The notes beneath the pieces were generated by a model, which was given only the letters and a program-made list of their open reading frames with translations, did no database searches and was not told where the DNA came from. The position numbers and the translations under genes are program-made. From Deroplatys truncata (Eukaryota; Arthropoda; Insecta; Mantodea; Mantidae), in contig CM060984.1 in the NCBI GenBank assembly GCA_030765065.1, positions 82,485,988-82,549,987 on the forward strand: a stretch of 64,000 nucleotides of DNA, in the 5' to 3' direction. This document shows, one piece after another, positions 47,091 to 58,154 of the stretch (its first letter is position 1; each line of letters starts with the position of its first letter).

Positions 47091-47865
47091 AGGATAAGTA
47101 ATTCAGATAGTATCACAGGGTGGGACAGATATCGGGAAGTGGGTATAGCATAGTTCCGTATGATTCGACAGCTAATTCAGATAGTATCGTAGGTATTTAG
47201 GATAATTCAAGTATCATAGGTGTTTAGAGTCACTCAGCTTGTATCACAAGAGGTTAGATTCCAGGGGCAGGGCGTATCATAGCTGTATATCATTTCACAG
47301 GCAATTCAGCTAATTTAGCTAGTATCACAGGAGGATATAGATTCCAGGGGTTGGGTATTACATAGTTTCGTATTTCACAGGTAATTCAGAAGGTATCGTA
47401 GGTATTTAGGATAATTTAAGTATCATAGGTGTTTAGAGTAATTCAGTTAGCATTGCAGGAGGATAGGTTCCAGGACGGGTTATAACATATTTCGTATTTT
47501 ACAGATAGTTCATGTAATATCGTAAGTATGGTGTAATCAGCATAGTTTCAATATTCGTGGTAATATCGATCAGCGATTTGTATAACAGTTATTTAAGGTA
47601 ATTGCAGCTGATTCAGATTGTATCAAAGGTATTTTAGTGATTTTAACAGATAATTCAACTAGTATCAGTAATATTTAGGGTAAACCAGATAGCATCACAG
47701 GTGGTCGTGCTAATTTCGAGCAGGGATTAATATCAGAGCTATTTAAGGTAATTTCACATGATTCCGGAAGTATCACAAGCATTTAAGTCATTTTAACAGA
47801 TAATTCAGATAGTGTCACAGGTATTCATGGTAATATAAAGAGTAATTAGATTATAAACGGTTTTC
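47091..47865. repeat. Irregular TCAGATAGTATCACAGG repeats (left arm)
   Basis: Recurring AATTCAGATAGTATCACAGG, TATTTAGGGTAATT and TTTCGTATTTCACAG motifs at irregular spacing. The same order occurs inverted at 58155-58829 and 52780-52976 in the right arm. Confidence 0.85.
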
Positions 47866-48207
47866 ATCCCACGTTACAACACTTTATATACTTTTTTAAA
47901 TCTTACAAACCTTTTTATATGTAAAACATCTAGTGTGCGAGGCGGAGAGGAATAAACTGCATATAGGTTTACAAATTGAAAACTTTTGCGTCAACATACC
48001 TTTATTTTAGTTTGTCCTAGGTGCCTCTCACCTTTTATCTAGGCTTGAGAGTAGCACTACGATTGTTCCTAATGGCAGGGATAACACCTCCCCTTCCATC
48101 TTCTTCTTTCTTCATTAAGCGTCTGCTAAGTGTATACACTGCACACTGATAAACTTAAGTTTTTAAGACTGTAGACTCACGAGAAGATCTTCATCTTTGA
48201 CTTACAT

Positions 48208-49165
48208 TCTCTTAAGCACTGTTTGTAATACTATAATGCCCATACGCATAGGTAGGTATAGCATCCTCGACAATAACTCTTTTATCATCAAAGGGACTCA
48301 ATGTAGTTTTATTCACTTGCACTGCTGGTAACAGCGTGCTTTCGTGATAGGATTAGATTCATGGAAATTTTGGCTCCCTTCTAGGTTTATGTTTAATTCT
48401 TCAAGTAATTAATCAAAATCTTATATTATTTATTCGAGGAAAGGCTATATCTGGAGCTCCAAGTATTAAAGGAATTAATCAATTACCAAATCCACCAATT
48501 ATAATGATGATTTCACAGGTTTTAAGACAGTCTGTATAGCTGTCAAACGTAATGTACTGCTTAATAACGCTACGTTTTATAACTTTAATCTTTTTTATCA
48601 TCGAGGCCTTGAATATCTAAGGCATACATCTTAGGTCCTTGTCCATCAAAGCGTAGGATGATTTTGCTATTAGCCTCATCTTGAAATTTTCCAAGCACCT
48701 TCTTGTTTAGAGCTGAATGACATGTATGGTTTACAGGGTAATCATCAGCTGTATACAGATGCTCAAGAAAACGTAGCTTGTCCTGGTACACATCTTCAGT
48801 TGTCACACGATGAATGAATGTATCAGTGTCCATATACATAAGCTTCAGGTTTTTAGCTCCGTAATATGGTAACACATCATAATGATAGTGGTACATTAAT
48901 GTCTTAGAATGTCCAACACACTCATACCAATGTATATAGGCTTGTTGAACACAATCTGACGAGAAGCCATATGTACAGCAGCTAGATTAGCAGCATATAT
49001 CGTCCTATCGATAAACGTAGGCTTGGCGATCAGCTTCTCTAGAGTCTTCTCATTTGTCACCAGTCGTATATCCATACAGTTACGCAGGTTGTCCATAGTT
49101 TTTCCAAACATGGCGTTGTTAAAGAGCTTGTAGCGATCCTTCTCGAAGTAATTAGAGAGGCTTAG
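48208..49165 (-). pseudogene. Protein-primed DNA polymerase B, 3' half, left-arm copy
   Basis: The minus-strand frames 48896-49186 and 48585-48896 carry KLFNNAMFGKT (polymerase motif B region), PIYIGMSVLDI and YMDTDTF (motif C, with the two catalytic Asp residues). KKVLGKFQDEA and GPKMYALDIQG follow. The two frames meet at a frameshift near 48896. Further on, a 143-bp mitochondrial insert (48363-48505) interrupts the gene before the C-terminal end (DDKRVI-like, YAYGHYSI) near 48208. Some positions intact here are broken in the other copy (for example after LEH) and vice versa. In some protein-primed polymerase elements this gene lies next to the inverted terminus; here its 3' half is part of it. 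Confidence 0.85.
48363..48505. pseudogene. NUMT: fused cytb and inverted cox1 fragments
   Basis: Positions 48363-48408 on the plus strand translate (invertebrate mitochondrial code) as NFGSLLGLCLILQVI, the N-terminal region of cytochrome b. Positions 48409-48505 on the minus strand translate as [20 protein letters not shown], then FPRMNNMSFWL, a core segment of cytochrome c oxidase I. Both frames are intact. The right arm lacks all of it: there CTGTGAAATCATC continues directly into polymerase sequence (AGAACGCCCATGAATC, 51160-51180), and about nine of those bases are missing here. This is nuclear mtDNA captured at a break after the arms formed. Confidence 0.92.
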
Positions 49166-51323
49166 AAGATTTGTACATATTACCAATCATTGCTAAGCCT
49201 CTGAAACTTGCGGACTAACAGCAAAGGTATTTTGAGTCTTCTACGGCATGCTACCTGTGTGCAAAACCCTTTACAGAAGAGAACTACAAAGTACGCGACC
49301 TTGATCACATCAGCGGTGAATATCGTGGAAGTCTTTATAATGAATGCAATATAGCCTGCAAAACACCTAAATATATCCCCGTCTTCATGCATAGCCTTAG
49401 CGGATATGACTATCATGTCATTGTTAAGGAGTTGGGGTGTACAAGTGAACGTGTGGAGGTAATTCCTAGCTCTGAAGAAAGCTATAGATATCTCATTCAT
49501 CAAGTATGTAGGAGATATAAAGCTTCGGTTTGTGGATAGCTTTCGATTCCTCAGTACAACCTTGGAAAAGTTGGTAAAAAATCTAACCTCATATCCTGAA
49601 ACACTAAAGTACTTTGGAGAAGACAAATTGAAGTTGATGAGTCGTAAGGGAGTATTTCCATATGATTTTGTCACGTCATGGAATGTTTTGAACGAGAACT
49701 GCTTGCCTCCCAAGGACTCCTTCTACAATAGGTTAAATGAAGAAGAATTAGTGATGCTGACTACGATCATGCTAGAAATGTAAGGGAGCTGTTTAGTGTT
49801 AGAAACTTGGGCGAGTACAGCGATCTCTACTTAACTTCAGATATGCTTCTTCTAGCTGATGTCTTTGAGACGTTCAGACAGCAAACCCTCAAAACGCACA
49901 AAGTCGATCCGACCCATTATTTTACCTCTCCAGGACTTAAATGGGACGCCATGTTACTGTATACAGGAATTAAGCTGGAGCTGTTACAAGATTATAATCA
50001 ACTACCCATGGTGGAATCAGGTATAAGAGGAGGTTTCTGCCAAGTTTCCCATCGGTATGCAGAGGTTAATAACACATATATGGAGAAGTTTTATCCGTTG
50101 AGACCATCCCAATTTATCAAATACGAGAACGCCAATACCCAATATGGGTGGGCAATGTGTCACGCCCTTCCTTATGGTGGATTTCAGTGGGTTTCGCCTG
50201 AAGAAATCAACTTAGAAAGACTACAAGAAGATAATCCTCATGGTTACATATTAGAAGCTGATATCGAATATCCTGCAGAACTTCACGGTCTACACAACGA
50301 ACTACCTTTCCTGCCTGAGTGTATGAAACCGTTGGAATCATCTACAAAGAAACTGATATCTCATCTCGGACCTCGAAACACGTATGTAGTGCATTACATG
50401 GCTTTGAAGCAAACTCTTAATCATGGACTACGACTAACAAAATTCCATCGTGTGCTACAATTCCGACAGTCTCGGTGGATAAAAACCTTATGTGGAATTT
50501 AACAACCGGCTACGACAACAAGCTGCAAATGACTTCGAGAAGGTGCTCTACAAGCTCTTTAACAACGCCATGTTTGCAAAACTATGGAGAACCTGCGTAA
50601 CCGTATGGATATACGACTGGTGACAAATGAGCAGACTCTAGAGAAGCTGATCGCCAAGCCTACATTTATCGATAGGACGATATATGCTGCTAATCTAGCT
50701 GGTGTACATATGGCCTCTCGTCAGATTGTGTTCAACAAGCCTATATACATTGGTATGGGTGTATTTGGACATCTCCAAGACATTAATGTACCACTATCAT
50801 TATGATATGTTGTTACCATATTACGGAGCTGAAAACCTGAAGCTTATGTATATGGACACTGATTCATTCATTCATCGTGTCACAACTGAGGATGTGTACA
50901 AGGACAAGCTACGTTTTCTTGAGCATGTATACTGCCGATTACCCTGTCAACCATATATGCCATTCAGCTCTAAACAAGAAGATGCTTGGAAAATTTAAAG
51001 CTGAGGCTAATAGCAAAATCATCCTACGCTTTGTTGGACTACGACCTAAGATGTATGCCTTAGATATTCAAGGCTCGACGATAAAAAAGATCAAACGTAG
51101 CGCTATTAAGCAGTACATTACGTTTGACAGCTATACAGACTGTCTTAAAACCTGTGAAATCATCAGAACGCCCATGAATCTAATCCTATCACGAAAGCAC
51201 GCTGTTACCACAGTGGAAGTGAATAAAACTACATTGAGTCCCTTTGATGATAAAAGAGTTATTGCCGAGGATGTTATAACTACCTATGCGTATGGGCATT
51301 ATAGTATTATAAACAGTGCTTAA
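49166..51323 (+). pseudogene. Protein-primed DNA polymerase B, central part plus right-arm 3' half
   Basis: Type B polymerase of the organellar/viral protein-primed group. Visible in order: CYLCAKPF and DLDHISGEYRGSLYNECNI (about 49245-49350), FMHSLSGYDYHVIVKEL (exonuclease region), then 49532-49783 and 49807-50502 (ADVFETFRQQ, YTGIKLELL, GIRGGFCQVSHRYAEVNN). YENANTQYGWAM is motif A, where the family has Asp; an Asn stands at that position here. KLFNNAMF (motif B) and YMDTDSF (motif C) follow, and the C-terminus ends at 51323 after YAYGHYSIINSA. At least six frameshifts or stops break it. The N-terminal third is absent: sequence left of about 49205 belongs to the arm junction. Confidence 0.88.
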
Positions 51324-51575
51324 GATAATGTAATTCGAAGATGAAGATTTTCTCGTTAGTCTACAATCTTAAAAACTGATGTTTATCCGTGTGGAGTGTA
51401 TACACATAGCAGACGCTTGATGAAGAAAGAAGAAGATGGAAGGGGAGGTGTTAACCCTGCCATTAGGAGCAATCGTAGTGCTAGTCTCAAGCCTAGATAA
51501 AAGGGGAGAGGCAGCTAGGACGAACTAAAATAAACGTATGTTGACGCAAAGCTTTTTAATTTGTAAAGCTATTAG
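51324..51575. other. Polymerase downstream region, right arm
   Basis: Mirror of 47990-48207 in the left arm; contains GATGGAAGGGGAGGTGTTA, CTAAAATAAACGTATG and TGACGCAAA blocks found in both arms. No convincing gene. Confidence 0.75.
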
Positions 51576-52665
51576 GTTAGATTAGATTGTATTCTGTGAG
51601 TTCACTAGCAGCCATAAAGGCTTGTGAACATAGAACATGTCAAGGAAATGTACAAAAATTATATATAAACATAAATATTACATAGAATATGGAACATTTG
51701 AAATAAAATACAAATACTATATGCGTGTTAAGGAAATGTACAATAAAGTTACATATATACATAAATATTACATAGTATACAGAACATTAAAATAAAATAA
51801 AGACATATTATATACAAAATGAAAAAAATCAAGTGTAATTTTGTACAGAGTTGAATACCTCCTTACTGTTATAAGGTTAACATACGTATAGGCAAGAACA
51901 GTTATTTTAACATTCACTAGGATTTTACCTTTGTTCTATTTGATTTGTAATGCATAGCATTTACTGTCAGTTCTTAATATACATACATTTAAATAGCTTC
52001 ATTAATTCTAGAGCAGATATCAAATATAACTGGCAATTGTCATTAATATTTTCTAATACTACTTACAGAGCTATATAAGTATTATCATTAGGATAATTTG
52101 TCATTCAGATAATCTTGTACAGAATAATATGCTTTTGAGCATAGGTACTCTTTAACAGCAGTTTTAAAGACATTGAAACTGTCAACGTTTCTCTTAAGAT
52201 CATTAGGGAGAGTATTAAATATTTTTATGGTCTCGTAATATACACCTTTTTGGAAGCAAGAAAGCTTTGTACTGGGACGATGGATGTTACCCTTTTGTCT
52301 AGTGTTTATCTCATGAATTTCCATGTTTGTAATAAATGTGGTTCGATTGTATACATAGAATTTTAAGATTGAAAATATATGCATGCAAGGTAGGGTTAAT
52401 AACTTTAGTCTTCTAAAAAGATGTTTGCAAGAGTGTCTGCTCTGAGTGCTGGAAATGATTCTTATAACCTTCTTTTGCATGAGGAATATTCGTTGACTTT
52501 CTACCGAATTTCCCCAAAATAATATTCCATATTCAATGATAGAGTTAAAATATGCATAGTATACTAATTTAAGTGTATCTATAGAACTGACATTTACCAA
52601 TGCTCGGATAGCATAACATGCAGAACTGAGTTTGGGTATGATATACCTAATGTGAACTTTCCATA
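51576..52665 (-). mobile_element. 5'-truncated LINE (CR1/jockey-like, no RNase H seen)
   Basis: Absent from the left arm, where the two flanking sequences join (TGTAAACCTATATGCAGTTTATTCC on the minus strand). The minus-strand frame reads LSSACYAIRALV, LKLVYYAYFNSIIEYGILFWG, QKKVIRIIS and NTRQKGNIHRPS, the region downstream of the RT palm in CR1/jockey-type elements. It runs to a stop near 52090. The minus-strand 3' end is a short TAATC-type repeat (51576-51590 on the plus strand: TAGGTTAGATTAGATTG). No RT catalytic box remains. The first ten or so residues of the 202-residue frame (MCEAERNKLN) come from arm sequence, so the frame is a fusion and not a gene. Confidence 0.75.
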
Positions 52666-53374
52666 TATTCAGTTTATTCCTCTCCGCCTCGCACACTAGC
52701 TGTTTAACATATAAAAAGGTATGTAAGGTTTAAAAAAGTATATAAAGTGTTGTAACGTGGGATGAAAAATGTTTATAATCTAATTACTCTTTATATTACC
52801 ATGAATACCTGTGATACTATCTGAATTATGCGTTAAAATGACTTAAATACTTGTGATACTACCAGAATGATGTGAAATCACCTTAAATAGCTCTGATACG
52901 AATGCCTGCTCGAAATTAGCAAGACCACCTGTGATACTATCTGGTTTACCCTAAATATCAATGTACTAGTTGAATTCCTCCCCTAGGAGCCACAGGACCT
53001 TGTAGTTGGTGGGGAGGCTTCCGTGTACCAGTGATTTACTAAGCTGTGCTGGTAGAGGTACTCATGCCAGAGAGGTTCGTAATGAGGTACCAGACTAAGA
53101 AGTGGCTCAACAGAAAATCCAACCCAAAGGGTCTCCCAGTTGGAGAACCTTGAGGGACTCCCAGCTGGAGGACCTTCCAGGGGCTCTGGTCCACCCAATC
53201 CAAGGTGGGAATGCATCGTGCCGAGGGATGAATGGCACTGGGGTGGTAAAAAATGCAGTGTCGTGAACGATCTTTTCAGGGCACCAGGCGACACCCTGAA
53301 GTAATTAGCCTTCCCAATATATACAGGGCTCTGTATTGGGTGACTTTTATTTCCCTGGTACTCGTGGGACCAAT

Positions 53375-54412
53375 ATGGACCAAAATAAAATAAATACCAC
53401 CAAGGCGGGTGAGAGAGACTCTCCAGTTGAGAGAAATCTCTCACCTGACAAAGAAAAGTCAAGTGACAGAGACTCTCCAGCAGAGAGAAATCTGTCACTA
53501 GATAAACAAATGGGTGCAACAGCATCTGGAATTAATAGAATGCACCTGGACACTAAGAAGTTGTCAGGGGCAGCTAGAAGAAGAATAAAAAAAGCTAAGA
53601 AAATGAGTGAGGGCACAGGCAATGTAAACCCACAGAGTAAAGGGGTGGTGGTCCGTACTGATCCAGGGACTTCTAAAAGAACCAGGACAAGTGTGGATAC
53701 TCCTCCTTCGGATAAAGCCAAACCTGTTAAGAGGCCTAGGGGCACTGAACCTGGTGTCACTTACAGGGAAGCTTTGGCCGCTTTCAAGATGGCAATTGTG
53801 GAAGAGTCCTATCCTGAGAGAAAGCTGACTGGGGAGGACATTCGACCCATTCAGGCTGAGATTCTGAGGAAGATAGATGAGGCGCCAACCAGTGAATCTC
53901 TACCTAAACTCAGGTCCTTTTCTCTACAGGATGGGGCTCTGATATATTATTGTGATGATGAGCAGTCATGTAACTGGCTCCAAAAACATATTCAGGGAGC
54001 TAAAATCAAGGAGAGATTAGTTCTCAAAGTAGTAGATCCAAAAGATCTACCTAAGCCAGTCAAGGTGGCCCTTAAGACTCGGGACATTACAACTGATGAT
54101 CCTAAGGTGCTGCTAAGATGCATTCAAAGATTAAACCAGGAGCTGAATATAGAGCACTGGAAAATCATTGATAAGCAGGCAGACTCCTCTGGTCAACGCC
54201 TAGTCCTAATGGTGGACCAAGAGTCTGCTACGAAGATAAAGGAGCTTGGCATGTCGGCCTATACCGGGGTAGACAGGGCCCTTTTTAAGATCCTGTCTGA
54301 CCCGGAGGGGAAGGCAGTAGCAGACAAAGCGAAGAAGGCAGGCAGCGATGGCGGAGACAGTCCGGAGACGATGATAGGGGACTCTGGAGGATCCGCATCG
54401 GGTACTGCTTAA
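53375..54412 (+). CDS. LINE ORF1 protein with DUF4780-like domain
   Basis: 345 residues from ATG at 53375; the longer frame from 53336 begins at TTG, so this ATG is preferred. The N-terminal 130 residues are Ser/Lys/Arg-rich with a repeated DSPVERNLS/DSPAERNLS motif, plausibly RNA-binding. The C-terminal part (YREALAAFKMAIVEE, LTGEDIRPIQAEIL, DGALIYYCDDEQSCNWLQ, LKVVDPKDLPKPVKV) matches the insect DUF4780 type by recall. No CCHC zinc knuckles, which ORF1 of many related LINEs has. It overlaps nothing and ends 26 bp before the ORF2 ATG. The frame is intact. Role: presumably RNA chaperone or nucleoprotein of the retrotransposon. Confidence 0.85.
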   Translation: MDQNKINTTKAGERDSPVERNLSPDKEKSSDRDSPAERNLSLDKQMGATASGINRMHLDTKKLSGAARRRIKKAKKMSEGTGNVNPQSKGVVVRTDPGTSKRTRTSVDTPPSDKAKPVKRPRGTEPGVTYREALAAFKMAIVEESYPERKLTGEDIRPIQAEILRKIDEAPTSESLPKLRSFSLQDGALIYYCDDEQSCNWLQKHIQGAKIKERLVLKVVDPKDLPKPVKVALKTRDITTDDPKVLLRCIQRLNQELNIEHWKIIDKQADSSGQRLVLMVDQESATKIKELGMSAYTGVDRALFKILSDPEGKAVADKAKKAGSDGGDSPETMIGDSGGSASGTA

Positions 54413-54438
54413 GGTAAGTGTTGTGGGTTAATGCAATT

Positions 54439-57400
54439 ATGAAAATAGTTCAAATTAACTTGCAGCACTGTAAGGCAGCTTCAGCCATTCTCAGTAAGAG
54501 ACTTGTTGAAGACAATGTTGATATTGCTCTCATACAGGAACCTTGGCTCTTCAGAGGTTCAATTAGAGGGCTCAGTTGTACTAAGGGCACTATATATAGA
54601 CCTAGTAATAATAATCCAAGATCATGTATTTATGCTAAGAATTGGATAAACGCATTGCTTCTTACTGAGCACTGTTCTAGGGATGTAACTACAATCCAAA
54701 CAATAGTGGAGGAGGCAGGAGAGAGAAGAGTTTTAATACTCTCTTCTGTCTACCTCCCTTACGAAGACTCTGATCCACCATCGATAGCGGTGAGGGACCT
54801 TGTGACCCAATGCGGAGAGAATGGAAAGGAGTTAATCCTGGGGGTTGATGCCAATGCACACCACACACTGTGGGGGAGCACTGATATCAATCACAGAGGA
54901 GAAAAGTTAATGGAGTACTTGGTGAGTACAAACCTTAATATTCTAAATCGAGGTAATGAACCAACCTTTGTAACTTTGCTAAGGGAGGAAGTCATTGACA
55001 TAACGATAGGGACTAATATCATTGAGAACCTAATTTCAAGTTGGCGTGTATCATCGGAGATCACTCTCTCTGATCATAGATGCATATGCTTCAATATTAA
55101 AGCACAAGTCACTCTACCAGTGATTTACAGAAATCCGAGGAAAACTGACTGGGACGGTTATAGACGAGATCTATCAGCATTGACATCGGGTATCTCAAGG
55201 AACATTCGTTCGATATTGGATGTGGAGTTTGCCGTTGATGAAATACAACGGTCAATTCTCCTATCCTATTATCAAAATTGTCAGCCTAAGGTAGCTTACT
55301 CGCCAAAAGGCTTGTGCCTTGGTGGACTAAAGAGTTAAGCAGACTTAGGAAGAAAGCAAGGAAATTATTTAGACTTGCAATAAGAACTGGTGATTGGGAT
55401 TCATATAGACAAGCCCTCACCAATTATAACAAAGAAATACGTAAAGCCAAAAGGATTTCGTGGAGGGAGTACTGCCAGGGGATGGAGAATGTTCCCAGCA
55501 GTGCAAGATTCATGAAACATATGGCAAAGGGTGTTAAAAAAATTGTGAGCACTATTAAACTGCCTGATGGCACGTACACACAGTCTGGTTCTGAGACGCT
55601 CCTGCAACTTGCGAGGGCTCACTTTCCAGACTTTAAGGTAGCCAATGACAGCAATTCTGTGAAGGGGCAACCAAATCTGGACCATCTTTCTTTGGACAGA
55701 GAGGATTGGAACCTAATCAGGAGCGTAGTCAATGTCACTAAAATACGATGGGCTGTCAAGTCGTTCGGACCATATAAATCGGCAGGCCCAGATTTAATCA
55801 TCCCTGCATTTCTACAATATGGTATTGATTCAGTTCAATCCCTACTTTGTGGTATTTTTAGAGTTTGTCTAGCTTATGGATATATACCCATGGCTTGGAG
55901 ACAAACAAAGGTGGTGTTTATACCTAAACCAGGGCGTCCTAGTTACGCCCAGGCTAAGGCTTATCGCCCTATAAGTCTCTCCTCTTTTATGCTTAAAACT
56001 TTGGAGAGGTTAGTGGATAGGCACATTAGGGATTACGTTTTAATGGAACATCCATTAAACAAGTACCAATTTTCCTATCAAACAGGGAAATCAACGGAAG
56101 CAGCACTTCATCAAGTGGTCTCGACTATTGAGAAGGCGCTTAATACCAGAGAAATAGCCATTGGTGCTTTTCTTGATATTGAAGGTGCGTTTGACACGAC
56201 ATCTTGTGATGTCGTGACGAACGCCTTCTATGGACACGATGTACCTTCACTTCCTTGTGAGTGGATACGTTTTGTCTTACAACGTAGGAAGATAACCATG
56301 AATCTATGTGGGGAGACGCTGGATGTGTCCACGGAGAGGGGCTGCCCGCAGGGGGGTGTTTTATCACCCCTGCTATGGAACCTTGTAGTGGGCACACTTC
56401 TTTGCGCACTCAATAGTGATGGTTACTTCACAGTAGGTTTTGCAGATGATATTGCAATAATCATAACAGGTAAATTTCCTCACACAGTTTCTCAAGTGCT
56501 ACAAATGGCGCTTGAGAAAGTGGAAGCTTGGTGCAAGATGAATAATCTAACTGTTAATCCAAGCAAAACAGTAGTGGTACCCTTCACCAGGAGAAGGGGG
56601 CCTGATTTAACCAGACTCTCTCTCTCTTTGGTGAGGTAGTGCCCTATTCAACACAAGTTAAATATCTTGGGCTTGTTTTAGACAAGAAATTAACTTGGAA
56701 ACATCATATGGAATTATGTATTATCAAAGCCTACAGAGTCTTTTGGACTTGTAGAGGTATGCTTGGCAAGACATGGGGTCTGAAACCTAGCATAGTGTAT
56801 TGGATATACACTGCTATGGTGAGACCTATATTCTCTTATGCCGCACTGATGTGGTGGCCTAGAGTTAATTTAGAGGTGTGCAGAAAGGAACTCTGTAAAT
56901 TACAGAGGACCTTCTGCATTTCAATTATGGGAGCCTTCAAAACTACTCCAACTGCGGCTATGGAGATGCTGTTTGGGCTCACACCTCTCCACTTATGGAT
57001 GAAGGCAGAAGCCATGATCGCGTATCACCGTATTTGTCGCCAAACCAAAGTGTCTAACATTGGACATATTAATCATCTCAAGCTTCCTTGGGATAAGAAT
57101 GTACAACAGATACTCAACATGGGGACTGACATTCTTGAAACAATATTCAAGTTTGATTTGAAATTTACGGTATCCTATCCACAGCGGAGTGAATGGGAAA
57201 GACTGGTAAAACCTCACAATAACAAAGGCCCAATCTGGTATACTGATGGTTCTAGAACCAAATCGGGAACGGGGGCTGGGCTTTACGGTAATGGTACCAA
57301 GATTTCTTATAGTCTTGGTACCTTAGCTACAGTTTTCCAGGCTGAGGTTTATCCAATCCTAGCCAGTGTCATGGAAAGCATTAAAAGGAGATATAAGAAT

Positions 57401-58057
57401 AGAAGTGTTCTTATCCTCTCAGACAGTCAAGCTGCTCTTAAAGCACTTGAATCACCATCAATAAAATCAAAGCTCGTCTCAGAATGCCGGGAATCCTTAG
57501 TGGCACTGGCTGAACACAATAAGGTTCAACTTATGTGGGTGCCAGGACATATAGGTATACCAGGCAATGAGAAAGCAGATGAAGCAGCCAAGATTGGCAG
57601 TGAAATCCCATTTTTTGGTCCGGAGCCTGTACTGGGAGTGTCCTACAGACCAGTGAAACAGGCTATTAAGTGCTGGGCTCAAGCAGAACACAAGAACTAC
57701 TGGAACTCCATTGAGGGTTGCAGACATTCCAAGTTGTTCATTACAGACCTGGATAACAGCCGGGCAAAATATTTGCGCGGTCTTAGTAGAAGAAGACTTG
57801 CATGGGCAACAGGATTCATTACAGGACACTGTGCCCCAAAGTTTGATCTATACAGAATGGGATTGTTTAACAACCCTATCTGTAGTAGATGTCTAGAAGG
57901 AGATGAGACTGTTACTCATCTACTATGTGATTGCCCTGCTCTTGCGAGTCAAAGAGCAAGTATTTTTGGCAGTCACTTTCCAAAGATAGATGAACTATCG
58001 AAAGCCTCAGTTAGCAGTCTGGTTAAGTTCATATCGAGCAACAGACTACTTAACTGA
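54439..58057 (+). pseudogene. LINE ORF2: endonuclease, reverse transcriptase, RNase H; two frameshifts
   Basis: ATG at 54439 is preferred over the GTG-initiated frame from 54418. The endonuclease (54439-55110) shows QINLQHCKA, IQEPW, GVDANAHHTLWGS and SDHRCI. A 1-nt shift in an A run near 55305 leads into WWTKELSRLRKKARKLF. RT shows PKPGRPSYAQAKAYRPISL, FLDIEGAFDTT, QGGVLSPLLWNL and the FADD box at about 56437. A second shift in a CT run near 56625 leads to KYLGLVLDKKLTWK. RNase H has YTDGS (57239), AEVYP, LSDSQAALKAL and WVPGHIGIPGNEKADEAA, so all four acidic residues are present. The end has CSRCLEGDETVTHLLCDCPA (CCHC). Only the two slippage-type indels break it, so the insertion is recent. 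Confidence 0.92.
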
Positions 58058-58154
58058 TGAAAGGGGGGATGCGCAATAGATCTTAAGGTCGCAGTGCTTG
58101 GGCATAAAACCCACCCCTTCTCAAACTAGAACTAGAACTAGAACTAGTTGAATT

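Larger units (their letters stand above)
45018..49165. repeat. Left arm of the giant inverted repeat
   Basis: From outside inwards: roughly 70-bp satellite (45060-46310), spacer with GACGCAATCGTCACGGAAAG (46310-46386), 21-bp satellite (46387-47090), TCAGATAGTATCACAGG-type repeats (47091-47865), polymerase downstream region (47866-48207) and polymerase 3' half on the minus strand (48208-49165). It pairs in reverse order with the right arm; by eye, polymerase parts differ about once per 15-20 bases. The inner boundary lies near TTACTTCGAGAAGG (minus strand), beyond which the arms lose similarity. Confidence 0.88.
52977..58142 (+). mobile_element. Near full-length RNase H-type LINE (LOA/R1-like) with 12-bp TSD
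   Basis: ACTAGTTGAATT flanks it at 52965-52976 and 58143-58154, and the left arm has the uninterrupted site (inverted, around 47648-47665). It has a 5' region with no ORF (52977-53374), ORF1, ORF2 and a short 3' region. It ends in a tandem AACTAG microsatellite tail instead of poly(A), which overlaps the target sequence ACTAG. Endonuclease, RT, RNase H and a terminal CCHC motif in that order fit the R1/LOA/I group; the ORF2 start (INLQHCKAASAILSKRL) and microsatellite tail point to LOA, though without an alignment this is tentative. Confidence 0.9.

Noticed and set aside
48585..49186. Independent second polymerase gene on the minus strand
   Set aside because: It is the inverted duplicate of the 3' half of the gene at 49166-51323, cut off at the arm boundary.
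51420..51500. 26-residue open frame conserved at 51420-51500 (+) and 48035-48115 (-) in both arms
   Set aside because: All three differences between the copies change the amino acid, so nothing suggests selection on a peptide; conservation follows from the arms being duplicates.
52983..53525. 180-residue minus-strand frame at the LINE 5' end
   Set aside because: Overlaps the LINE 5' region and ORF1 start; no domain and opposite to the element's transcription.
53347..53760. 137-residue minus-strand frame
   Set aside because: Shadow of the LINE ORF1 on the opposite strand.
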